Source: Kiritimatiellales bacterium
GTDB taxonomy: Bacteria; Verrucomicrobiota; Kiritimatiellia; Kiritimatiellales; Pontiellaceae
Reading direction: 5' to 3'
NCBI GenBank assembly: GCA_030621805.1
Contig: JAUXGY010000017.1
Location: 1 to 12,798 of the forward strand
Length of the DNA stretch: 12,798 bases
The position numbers and the translations under genes were made by a program. Shown one piece after another: positions 7,047-12,798 of the stretch; position 1 is the stretch's first letter; each line of letters starts with the position of its first letter. Below the pieces are notes generated by a model. That model was given only the letters and a program-made list of their open reading frames with translations. It did no database searches and was not told where the DNA came from.

Positions 7047-8294
7047 ATGAGTCGGCGTGAAGTAGTGGTAACAGGGATAGGGATTGTTTCGCCTATTGCG
7101 AGCGAACTCGACCGCTTCTGGGAAGGAATCAAGAACGGCCAGTCCGGGATTGCCCGTGTCGAGGCCATGGAAGATATCGACCTGTATCCCGTCCATATCG
7201 GCGGTGAAATCCGTGACCTCGATATAGAACGGTTTCTCGATAAAAAAGAAGCGCGCAAGATGGATCCCTTTTCCATTTGGGGCGTAGCGGCTTCCGTTAT
7301 GGCCGTCGAGGATGCCGGGTTTGACTTTAATGAGCTCGACTTGGAGCGCGTCGGCGTCATTGCCAGTTCCGGCATTGGTGGAATGCAGTTTATGACAGAG
7401 CAGTGTATTCGTGCCGTCAAAGGCGGTCCTCGCCGGATTTCGCCGCAACTTATTCCTCAGATGATCGTTAATATCCTCTCGGGATACGTGGCCATTAAAT
7501 ATGGATTTAAAGGGCCTAATTTCAGCGTGACCAGTGCCTGTGCATCCGGCACCCACTCCATTGGAGAATCCATGCGCATGATCCAGTACGGTGATGCCGA
7601 TGTCATGGTTTCCGGTGGTGCTGAAGCTTCCCTCGCAATGCTGGGCATTGGCGGCTTTGCCGCACTACGCGCTACGAGTCGCCGCAACGACGACCCGGAA
7701 GGTGCATCCCGTCCGTTCGACAAGGATCGCGATGGATTTGTCATGTCCGAAGGCGCTGGGATTGTTGTGCTGGAGGAGAAGGAACATGCCCTCAAGCGCG
7801 GTGCAACCATCTACTGCAATGCCTCCGGTTATGGCCGTACTTGCGATGCTTACCATATCACCGCTCCTGATTCTGCCGCCAACGAAGCGGCGCGCGCCAT
7901 GCGCCTCGCCTTTGAGGATGCTGGCCTTAAGGCCGAAGATATCGACTATATCAACGCTCATGGAACCAGCACCCCGCTCAACGATAAAGGCGAAACGCTG
8001 GCCATCAAAAAAGCGTTGGGCGAAGAGCTGGCCTACAAGGTGGCCATTAGTTCCACGAAATCGATGACTGGACACATGCTCGGTGCAGCGGGCGGGGTTG
8101 AAGCCGCCATTTGTGCGCTGGCGATCCGTGATAGTATTGCGCCGCCAACGATCAACTACACCACTCCCGACCCTGACTGCGACCTCGACTATGTTCCCAA
8201 CACTGCGCGTGAAATGGACATTAATGTTGCTCTGAGCAACTCACTCGGGTTCGGGGGGCATAATGCTACGCTATGCTTCACTAAACCGAAATAG
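7047..8294 (+). CDS. fabF: Beta-ketoacyl-ACP synthase II
   Basis: Condenses malonyl-ACP with acyl-ACP in the elongation cycle. The 415-residue product is full length. It has the Cys-His-His triad: C165 in SACASGTH, H305 in NAHGTSTPLND and H343 in TGHMLGAAGG. K338 and the C-terminal NSLGFGGHNA loop are also in place. GAGGA lies seven bases upstream of the ATG. It sits 85 bases after acpP, behind a hairpin, so its expression may be partly uncoupled from the upstream genes. FabF rather than FabB is favoured by length, by the acpP-fabF order and by the absence of a neighbouring fabA. It is the last gene of the operon. Confidence 0.96.
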   Translation: MSRREVVVTGIGIVSPIASELDRFWEGIKNGQSGIARVEAMEDIDLYPVHIGGEIRDLDIERFLDKKEARKMDPFSIWGVAASVMAVEDAGFDFNELDLERVGVIASSGIGGMQFMTEQCIRAVKGGPRRISPQLIPQMIVNILSGYVAIKYGFKGPNFSVTSACASGTHSIGESMRMIQYGDADVMVSGGAEASLAMLGIGGFAALRATSRRNDDPEGASRPFDKDRDGFVMSEGAGIVVLEEKEHALKRGATIYCNASGYGRTCDAYHITAPDSAANEAARAMRLAFEDAGLKAEDIDYINAHGTSTPLNDKGETLAIKKALGEELAYKVAISSTKSMTGHMLGAAGGVEAAICALAIRDSIAPPTINYTTPDPDCDLDYVPNTAREMDINVALSNSLGFGGHNATLCFTKPK

Positions 8295-8317
8295 GCATTC
8301 GTGTTGTTGGAAAAGAG

Positions 8318-8350
8318 AAAGGCGCTCCGTATCCTCGGTATGCCTTTTTT
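8318..8350 (+). terminator. Rho-independent terminator after fabF
   Basis: AAAGGC (8318-8323) pairs with GCCTTT (8342-8347), with an inner CCG/CGG stem, and the stem runs into a T tract at 8345-8350. It lies 24 bases after the fabF stop and closes the fatty-acid operon. The T tract is also part of GCCTT-TTTT-AAGGC (8342-8355), a small alternative hairpin. Confidence 0.7.
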
Positions 8351-8617
8351 AAGGCTCTACGTAGAATTTAATGGTGGCAAGCGGGTTTGCCGCTCACAGA
8401 CAGCACCAATCATCTGCAACGAATGTAGAAAAAGCAACGAATCAAACAGACGGGAACCATTGCGAATTCCTGCAAACAGAAGGCATTAAAGAGGAACTGG
8501 CAACAGCCGGTATTCAAAGAGGGTTCATCGCTACGGAGCCATCGCGGGGAGCCTTCGTTGCCATTAAAATCTACGAAGAACCTTATTTAATGCCTAACTG
8601 ATGAATGACAGGACATT
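8351..8617. other. Unassigned intergenic stretch
   Basis: No gene is supported here. Short open frames exist on the plus strand (for example 8371-8601) but have no recognisable domain, no good ribosome-binding site and low-complexity-like composition. It could be decayed coding DNA left at the edge of the intron insertion. No tRNA, inverted terminal repeat or promoter was recognised. Confidence 0.5.
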
Positions 8618-8923
8618 ATGGACTCCGAGAAGTGCCACGACATCGTGGGCTCGGCCTGTGTTTTCAAAAACCAGGGCTCTTCGTGTGTGCGAAAATCGCT
8701 GCCGGACAGCCGCAAGGGAACCGGCGGGCTCAATGTGTTCAAGATGCTCGCCGGCTACTACCACTACCGCGCGACGCAGATCCTGCACAAATGGCTCAAC
8801 CGCAAGAGTCAGCGCAAGGAGTACAACTGGGCGCAGTTCAAGCAGGTTCTAGACCTGCTGGTCTGGCCATCCGTGGAAATCCGCAAAGACCTGAACCCGT
8901 TCCGTAGGGAGGAGGCATGCTGA
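8618..8923 (+). pseudogene. Group II intron reverse transcriptase/maturase C-terminal fragment
   Basis: The open frame encodes 101 residues, but only the part from about residue 38 (near 8730) resembles a known family. ATQILHKWLNRKSQRKEYNW followed by AQFKQVLD corresponds to the conserved C-terminal segment of group II intron-encoded proteins, usually KWLNRRSQR, an aromatic residue, W and then F and L residues. The reverse transcriptase palm, including YADD, and most of the maturase X domain are absent, so the product cannot mobilise an intron. The first 37 residues match nothing I recognise and may be chance sequence. The stop is 13 bases before a domain V-like element, the normal arrangement at an intron 3' end. 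The fragment therefore looks like the truncated 3' portion of an element inserted in plus orientation. Confidence 0.7.
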
Positions 8924-8990
8924 ATGATCCGCCGAGGAGCCGTATGAGGGAAAGCTGCTTGTCCAGTTCTGAGAGGGGTTGGGGTACAAC
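8725..8990 (+). mobile_element. Group II intron 3' remnant
   Basis: Combines the maturase C-terminal tail, its stop codon and the domain V-like hairpin. The 5' ribozyme domains and most of the intron-encoded protein are missing. Both ends are approximate. The left limit is where maturase similarity begins. The right limit is uncertain because domain VI and the exon junction could not be located, and intron-derived sequence may extend to about 9080. Confidence 0.6.
8937..8970 (+). ncRNA. Degenerate group II intron domain V
   Basis: The 34-base segment starts GAGCCGTATGAGG and ends CCAGTTCT, the layout of bacterial group II domain V, including the AGC catalytic triad at 8938-8940. The basal helix pairs 8937-8944 with 8962-8969, but two of its eight pairs are broken (C8941 opposite A8965, T8943 opposite C8963) and the upper stem pairs poorly. 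It follows a maturase tail as expected. A covariance-model search would be needed for certainty. The decayed pairing suggests loss of splicing activity. Confidence 0.55.
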
Positions 8991-8991
8991 G

Positions 8992-10224
8992 ATGATAAGG
9001 AAGAGATATTGTGGCACCGCCACGAAATCAGGCGGCAACAGAGAAAATAAACATCGACCTAAGTCATTGGAGTCCCCACCCTACTTGAAAAAGGCAATTC
9101 TTTTATGGTTGCTTCTTACCGTTGTAGGTGTGGCCGTCCGCGGAGCCGAGCAACGTGATGCAGATCCTCGGAGCACGAGCGTGAAGGTCAAGGACATCAA
9201 ATCCTATTGTATTGATTTCAATTGGGGGCACGGCGGACCCAATGGATTTGCCAGGCCCGGACTTTGGGCCGACGCCGATCCTGCGAAGCATGTGGCCTGG
9301 TATAGGGCGATGGGTGCGAATGTCATTCAGACCTTCGCTGTCTCTTGCAACGGTTATGCCTGGTATAAGAACGGCAAGGTGCCTGAACAGCCGGGGCTGA
9401 AGCACGATTTTCTTCCCGAAATGGTGCGGCTGGGGCACAAGGAAGGCATGCTCGTCATGGGCTACTTCTGCATCGGTTCCAACACCCGATGGGGACAGGA
9501 TCATCCCGACTTGAGCTATGGAGTGCCAAGCACTCGTCACATCCCGTACACCGATGAGTATCTGGACTATTTATCCAGTGCGATCGGCGAAGCTGTGCGA
9601 ATGACGGGAATGGACGGGTTCATGATTGACTGGTTCTATCAGCCGGAGCGTAAGGAGTTGAAGGATTGCGAGAAGAAGCTGTATGAACAACTCATGGGCG
9701 AGGTGTATCCCGGGGACGGCAAGTTGTCCAAAGAGAAAGAAATCGAGTATAGCCGAAAGGCCATTAACAGGGCGTGGAAGTCTATCCACAAGGCAGCAAA
9801 AGATGCCAATCCTGAGTGCATTGTCTGGCTGACAGCCTTTAATCCGACGCATCCACATATCGTCAATTCGGCCATGTTCAAAGAGGTAGATTGGCTGATG
9901 AACGAAGGCGGAGACTTGAAACGCATTAAGGCCATTGAACCTATGATCGGAAAGCACACACGCCTTATCACCTGTCTGGCTAACTGGAACAGACAGGACG
10001 CGACAAGCGTGGTTCCCGCGGCTTTGAAGGAAGGGGTCGGCCTTTACGGCTTCGCCAAGCCTGATGCCAACTCGCTACGACCACTGGAGTCATTACTGAT
10101 AAGTCCCGTGAACAAACTGAAAGGTGATGACAGAAATATAGCGGTCTTAGTACGCGCTTACCACGGCGTTTCCATTACCTCAGTCAGGAATGACAAGGGA
10201 GAGTTTGTCGAGCCAGCGAAATAA
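8992..10224 (+). CDS. Secreted, glycoside-hydrolase-like barrel protein of unknown family
   Basis: I do not recognise the exact family. From the ATG at 8992 the product has 410 residues. Residues 33-52 (KKAILLWLL to VRGAE) form a clear signal peptide with probable cleavage near 51-52, so the protein is exported. The mature part has a (beta/alpha)-barrel flavour: an N-terminal DFNWGHGGPNGFA strand, GMLVMGYFCIGSNTRWG near 152-168, MDGFMIDWFYQP at 207-218 with D213 a possible catalytic acid, IVWLTAFNP near 277-284, and WLMNEGGD at 301-308. Similar layouts occur in uncharacterised glycoside-hydrolase-like proteins of polysaccharide degraders; the substrate is unknown. The start is uncertain. ATG 8917 and ATG 8992 lie in or beside the intron remnant, and TTG 9085 would give a signal peptide of ordinary length but only a GGAG 12 bases away. 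GGGG seven bases upstream favours 8992 formally. Confidence 0.75.
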   Translation: MIRKRYCGTATKSGGNRENKHRPKSLESPPYLKKAILLWLLLTVVGVAVRGAEQRDADPRSTSVKVKDIKSYCIDFNWGHGGPNGFARPGLWADADPAKHVAWYRAMGANVIQTFAVSCNGYAWYKNGKVPEQPGLKHDFLPEMVRLGHKEGMLVMGYFCIGSNTRWGQDHPDLSYGVPSTRHIPYTDEYLDYLSSAIGEAVRMTGMDGFMIDWFYQPERKELKDCEKKLYEQLMGEVYPGDGKLSKEKEIEYSRKAINRAWKSIHKAAKDANPECIVWLTAFNPTHPHIVNSAMFKEVDWLMNEGGDLKRIKAIEPMIGKHTRLITCLANWNRQDATSVVPAALKEGVGLYGFAKPDANSLRPLESLLISPVNKLKGDDRNIAVLVRAYHGVSITSVRNDKGEFVEPAK

Positions 10225-10365
10225 GATTACCCAAAGAACCTATTATGCCTTTCAGTCCTGACTCCCTAGTCCGGGATCGACCGTGCTTATTGAAACTTCC
10301 TGCTCGTGGCCATCCAAGATAAGGGTTTCGTTAGAATTTGCGCTGGAATTCGCCGAAAATGGCGG

Positions 10366-10393
10366 TTGACGCTTAAGTGCGAGGTGCTATACT
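10366..10393 (+). promoter_or_regulatory. Sigma70-type promoter of rpoZ
   Basis: TTGACG at 10366-10371 and TATACT at 10388-10393 with a 16-base spacer form the best promoter in the window. Transcription would begin near 10400, leaving a leader of about 33 bases before rpoZ. The -10 hexamer is the loop of a terminator hairpin (10380-10408). Confidence 0.85.
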
Positions 10394-10408
10394 GCGCCTC
10401 GTTTTTTT
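10380..10408 (+). terminator. Terminator hairpin overlapping the rpoZ promoter
   Basis: CGAGGTGC (10380-10387) pairs with GCGCCTCG (10394-10401), with one G-T pair, around the six-base loop TATACT, followed directly by seven Ts (10402-10408). It has the form of a good intrinsic terminator for transcripts arriving from the secreted-protein gene that ends at 10224. RNA started at the rpoZ promoter would lack the left arm and escape it. Confidence 0.75.
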
Positions 10409-10432
10409 ACCCCTTGAAGGAGAGACATTGTT

Positions 10433-10687
10433 ATGAATATGGAATATATGGACAAGGCTCAGGAGAAGATTGAGAATACCCCGATGTTGGTTAACTTGAT
10501 CTCATACCGCACCCGTCAGCTCAATGCCGGGGCACGTCCGATGGTTAAAAAGGATCATGTTGAGCAGGATAACCACGATATCGTGCTGAAGGAAATCTGC
10601 GAAGGCTTGCTGACGGTTGAAATGGCATTCTCTCAAGAAGAGTCCGCGGTTCCCGGACTGGACTTCGATACTTCGATTATCCTTTAG
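10433..10687 (+). CDS. rpoZ: RNA polymerase omega subunit
   Basis: Small subunit that aids folding and assembly of the beta' subunit of RNA polymerase. The 84-residue product shows the omega pattern: an N-terminal helix, then MLVNLISYRTRQLNAG at about 19-34, in place of the usual LVLLASKRARQL, and VLKEICEGLL at about 51-60 for the conserved ALREIAEG helix. Sequence is divergent from proteobacterial omega but the order and spacing of the motifs fit. The ATG at 10433 is chosen because AGGAG ends ten bases upstream; ATGs at 10439 and 10448 would be too far away. It is monocistronic by appearance, with its own promoter and terminator. Confidence 0.82.
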   Translation: MNMEYMDKAQEKIENTPMLVNLISYRTRQLNAGARPMVKKDHVEQDNHDIVLKEICEGLLTVEMAFSQEESAVPGLDFDTSIIL

Positions 10688-10711
10688 ATCGCTTGAACTC
10701 GACTATTTTTG

Positions 10712-10743
10712 AACCCAAAGCCTCTTGCAGGCTTTGGGTTTTT
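10712..10743 (+). terminator. Rho-independent terminator after rpoZ
   Basis: AACCCAAAGCCT (10712-10723) pairs perfectly over 12 bases with AGGCTTTGGGTT (10729-10740) around a five-base loop, ending in a run of Ts through 10743. It is one of the clearest terminators in the window and begins 25 bases after the rpoZ stop. The A-rich left arm could also let it act on the opposite strand. Confidence 0.92.
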
Positions 10744-10802
10744 GTATTTCCGCATCCTTTGGTTTATGGCAAAATTCATTAGTTTAAAATCAGAGGGGCG
10801 CG

Positions 10803-12473
10803 ATGACCATTAAGGATATTCTCAATCGGGCGGCGGACGAAGGCCCGGAACGCATAGCACTCAAATACAAACGAAACGGGGCGTGGCAAACCACCACATT
10901 TAGTAGTTTGCGGGAGCGCACGTGGCAGGTTTCGGAAATGCTTGTCCATTTGGGTGTTCAGTCGGGCGACCGTGTTGCGCTTTTGCGCGAGAACTCACCC
11001 GAATGGTACGAACTATACTATGGCATTGTATCCATCGGTGCGGTCGCCGTTCCCATCGACATCAAATTGCGCGAGCAGGAATTGGCGCATATTCTCCACG
11101 ACTGCGGGGTCTCGCTGGCGTTTTGTTCGGCCAGCCAGCTTGATCGAATTGCGAGTCTGGCTACGCATGAGCTTCGCACGGTGGTGGCCTGCGATGTTGG
11201 AACCCGTGGATTCCCGGAGAGCTTATCGATCATCTGTCACGACTATGATCAACTGAGGCAAGAGGTTTCTAAGCGGGCGATGTCGGATGCCCGTGCGTTT
11301 GATCACTATGATCTACCTTCGGATTCGCCCGCCTCATTCATCTATACCTCTGGAACGACCGGACGGTCGAAGGGGGCCGTGTTGACGCACCGTAACTTTA
11401 TGTCGAATGTCGAAGGCATTGCCGAAGGGATCGATATTCGCCCGAGCGATAATTTTATGCTGGTGCTTCCATTGCACCACTCGTTTGCCTTCACAACGAT
11501 GCTGCTCCTGCCGATCTACGCGCAATGCCAAGTGAGCCTGGTTGAAAACTTGAAGACCATCAAGGCCAACATGGCCGACTGTGCGCCGACCGTGTTGCTG
11601 GCGGTTCCGTTGCTGCTCGAAAAAATGATGACCCGCATCATGACGGGTATTCGAGAAAAGAAGGCGGCGCACCTGATGTATCGCTTTGGGTTAGCCGGGT
11701 TGATTGGCCGGAAGGTTCTCGAGGGATTGGGGGGATCGCTGCGGTTGGTGGTTTCCGGCGGTGCGCCGATTAGCCCGTCCACACTGAGGGCATGGAGCAA
11801 GCTGGGCTTCAAGATTGTCGAGGGGTATGGAATCACGGAAACCGCCCCGGTACTCACCCTTAATCCGCCGGCTGCCCCCCGTATTGGAACGGTTGGCCTT
11901 CCTATTGCCGGGGTTGAAGTGCAAATCGCCGACCCCAATCCCGAAGGGGTGGGGGAGATCATCGCACGCGGGGAGAATGTGATGCAGGGCTACTACAACA
12001 ATCCCGAAGAGACCGCCCGGGTGCTGGTCGATGGCTGGTACCGTACCGGCGATCTCGGGCGTTTCGATGAGAAGGGCTACCTCGTCATCAGCGGCCGTAA
12101 GAAGAGCCTGATCGTCAACCGCGAAGGTAAGAACATCTATCCCGAGGAGGTTGAGCGGGCGGTACTCCAAAGCGAATATGTGCTCGAATGTCTTGCGCTG
12201 GGCTACCGCGACCCCGGCGAAGAGACCGGCGAGCGCGTGGGCCTGATTGCCGTGCCGAATCAAGAGGTGCTCGACGCTATGGAGGATCGCGAGGGTGGAC
12301 GCATGACTGACGGGAAGGCTGAAGAATGGGTGCGTAGCGATATCCGCGCACAACTCGGGGAGCTTTCGAACTATAAGCGTCCGCGCAAGATTGAGATCCG
12401 CTTTGAGGAGTTCGAGAAAACGACCACTCAGAAGATTAAGCGCTACCTCTACGCGATTGATACGGCCCGCTGA
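10803..12473 (+). CDS. AMP-forming long-chain acyl-CoA/acyl-ACP synthetase family protein
   Basis: ANL-superfamily enzyme that activates a carboxylic acid, probably a fatty acid, as acyl-AMP and passes it to CoA or possibly ACP. The 556-residue product has all core motifs: the phosphate-binding loop FIYTSGTTGRSKG at 179-191, the GYGITETAPV motif at 341-350, YRTGDLG at 413-419, the hinge GRKKSLIV at 431-438 and GKNIYPEEVE at 442-451. A lysine in TTTQKIKR near residue 545 is the expected catalytic lysine. It is shorter than typical bacterial FadD-type enzymes, with a compact segment between the first and second motifs. No transmembrane segments or fused acyltransferase domain are seen. AGGGG lies four bases before the ATG. 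No convincing promoter lies in the short gap after the rpoZ terminator. Being near the fab operon suggests fatty-acid recycling, but substrate and acceptor are not proven. Confidence 0.88.
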   Translation: MTIKDILNRAADEGPERIALKYKRNGAWQTTTFSSLRERTWQVSEMLVHLGVQSGDRVALLRENSPEWYELYYGIVSIGAVAVPIDIKLREQELAHILHDCGVSLAFCSASQLDRIASLATHELRTVVACDVGTRGFPESLSIICHDYDQLRQEVSKRAMSDARAFDHYDLPSDSPASFIYTSGTTGRSKGAVLTHRNFMSNVEGIAEGIDIRPSDNFMLVLPLHHSFAFTTMLLLPIYAQCQVSLVENLKTIKANMADCAPTVLLAVPLLLEKMMTRIMTGIREKKAAHLMYRFGLAGLIGRKVLEGLGGSLRLVVSGGAPISPSTLRAWSKLGFKIVEGYGITETAPVLTLNPPAAPRIGTVGLPIAGVEVQIADPNPEGVGEIIARGENVMQGYYNNPEETARVLVDGWYRTGDLGRFDEKGYLVISGRKKSLIVNREGKNIYPEEVERAVLQSEYVLECLALGYRDPGEETGERVGLIAVPNQEVLDAMEDREGGRMTDGKAEEWVRSDIRAQLGELSNYKRPRKIEIRFEEFEKTTTQKIKRYLYAIDTAR

Positions 12474-12503
12474 AAATTGAAGCCAGAAAAAAGAATTTTG
12501 AAT

Positions 12504-12543
12504 AAAGAGGGAGTGAACAGCCCTCTTTGCCTCGTCTCTTTTT
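12504..12543 (+). terminator. Rho-independent terminator after the acyl synthetase gene
   Basis: AAAGAGGG (12504-12511) pairs perfectly with CCCTCTTT (12521-12528) around a nine-base loop. A pyrimidine-rich run ending in five Ts follows at 12535-12543. The T tract is offset from the stem, so strength is uncertain. It separates the ligase gene from the GH95 gene. Confidence 0.65.
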
Positions 12544-12577
12544 ATTGGAACAGAACCTCTATTAAAGGAAACAAAAG

Positions 12578-12798
12578 ATGAAACGACAAACGCGCATTCT
12601 CCTCTCCCTATTAACCCTGCCCATCGTGACCTTCTCAGAGACCACCCTTTGGTACACCCGTGCGGCCGACGACTATGGGAAAAAGAGCCCACTGAAGGCC
12701 TGGGAGGTGGAGAGCCCAAAACGCACCCACAAACCCAACCCGGATCAAGCGTGGGAATGGTATGCCCTGCCGGTAGGAAACGGTTTTGTGGGGGCGAT
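12578..12798 (+). CDS. GH95-type glycoside hydrolase, N-terminal part only
   Basis: The gene runs off the right edge, so only 73 residues are visible. An N-terminal signal peptide (MKRQTRILLSLLTLPIVTFS, probable cleavage just after) is followed by TLWYTRAADDY and then WEWYALPVGNGFVGA at about 59-73. The LWY-x-PA-like opening and the W-x2-ALPVGNG-x-VGA motif are the N-terminal signature of family GH95, whose members are alpha-L-fucosidases and some alpha-L-galactosidases acting on fucosylated glycans. The catalytic residues lie beyond the window, so activity is unverified. AAAGGAA seven bases before the ATG is a good ribosome-binding site. Together with the upstream secreted barrel-like protein it suggests a polysaccharide-degrading lifestyle. 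Confidence 0.75.
   Translation, partial: MKRQTRILLSLLTLPIVTFSETTLWYTRAADDYGKKSPLKAWEVESPKRTHKPNPDQAWEWYALPVGNGFVGA

Noticed and set aside
8301..8601. Two overlapping short plus-strand frames (8301-8489 and 8371-8601)
   Set aside because: One begins inside the region of the fabF terminator. Neither has a recognisable domain or convincing ribosome-binding site.
8605..8660. GHYGLREVP-like segment in another frame as an upstream piece of the maturase
   Set aside because: It faintly resembles the GHYxYYGVPGN motif, but the distance to KWLNRKSQR is about twice the normal one and the frame differs. Probably chance.
8295..10365. A defence system or novel multi-gene cassette in the accessory block
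   Set aside because: Only one intact gene is present, with a signal peptide and hydrolase-like motifs. The reverse transcriptase piece is a C-terminal scrap of a group II intron, not a retron or defence RT.
10759..10790. Possible promoter (TTGGTT and TAAAAT) for the acyl synthetase gene
   Set aside because: The spacer is about 20 bases and the predicted start would fall within the ribosome-binding site, so it is not convincing.
11691..12719. Open frame of 342 codons on the minus strand opposite the acyl synthetase
   Set aside because: It overlaps a motif-complete gene, a terminator and the GH95 start, and has no recognisable domain.

Overview
The window is bacterial chromosomal DNA centred on a complete type II fatty-acid synthesis operon. 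The host is probably a member of the PVC group, with Kiritimatiellota or Verrucomicrobiota the best guess. That assignment is inference. It rests on gene style, on an omega subunit that is recognisable but divergent, and on a GH95 gene plus a secreted barrel-like protein of the kind common in polysaccharide-degrading marine PVC bacteria. No rRNA, tRNA, CRISPR array or complete mobile element was seen.

Layout. (1) Positions 1-209 hold no gene, only two short adjacent inverted repeats. (2) On the minus strand, 2197 down to 210, a PLP-dependent enzyme of the ACC deaminase/D-cysteine desulfhydrase family is translationally coupled by an ATGA overlap to a family 2 glycosyltransferase with an extra C-terminal domain. 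(3) A divergent intergenic region of about 130 bases carries a plausible promoter for the plus-strand operon. (4) The operon at 2328-8294 reads yceD(DUF177)-rpmF-plsX-fabH-fabD-fabG-acpP-fabF. It covers L32 and its usual companion, the acyl-phosphate step of phospholipid synthesis, initiation condensation, malonyl loading, ketoreduction, the carrier protein and elongation condensation. A strong hairpin separates acpP from fabF, and a terminator follows fabF. (5) Positions 8351-10365 look like an accessory insertion. They hold about 270 bases of unassigned DNA, the 3' remnant of a group II intron (the C-terminal tail of its reverse transcriptase/maturase plus a decayed domain V), and a secreted barrel-like protein whose start region runs out of the intron remnant. 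(6) Housekeeping genes resume with a very good sigma70-type promoter, rpoZ and its terminator. (7) A short long-chain acyl-CoA/acyl-ACP synthetase-like gene follows with its own terminator. (8) The window ends inside the N-terminus of a secreted GH95-type glycoside hydrolase.

How the parts relate. The fab operon builds acyl chains on AcpP, PlsX moves them to phosphate for membrane lipid synthesis, and the downstream AMP-forming ligase could re-activate free fatty acids. The two secreted carbohydrate-active candidates are a separate, probably mobile layer.

No clearly new biological system was found. The most useful points for follow-up are the terminator hairpin whose loop is the -10 box of the rpoZ promoter, the group II intron remnant that seems to supply the start region of the adjacent secreted-protein gene, and the unrecognised family of that protein.
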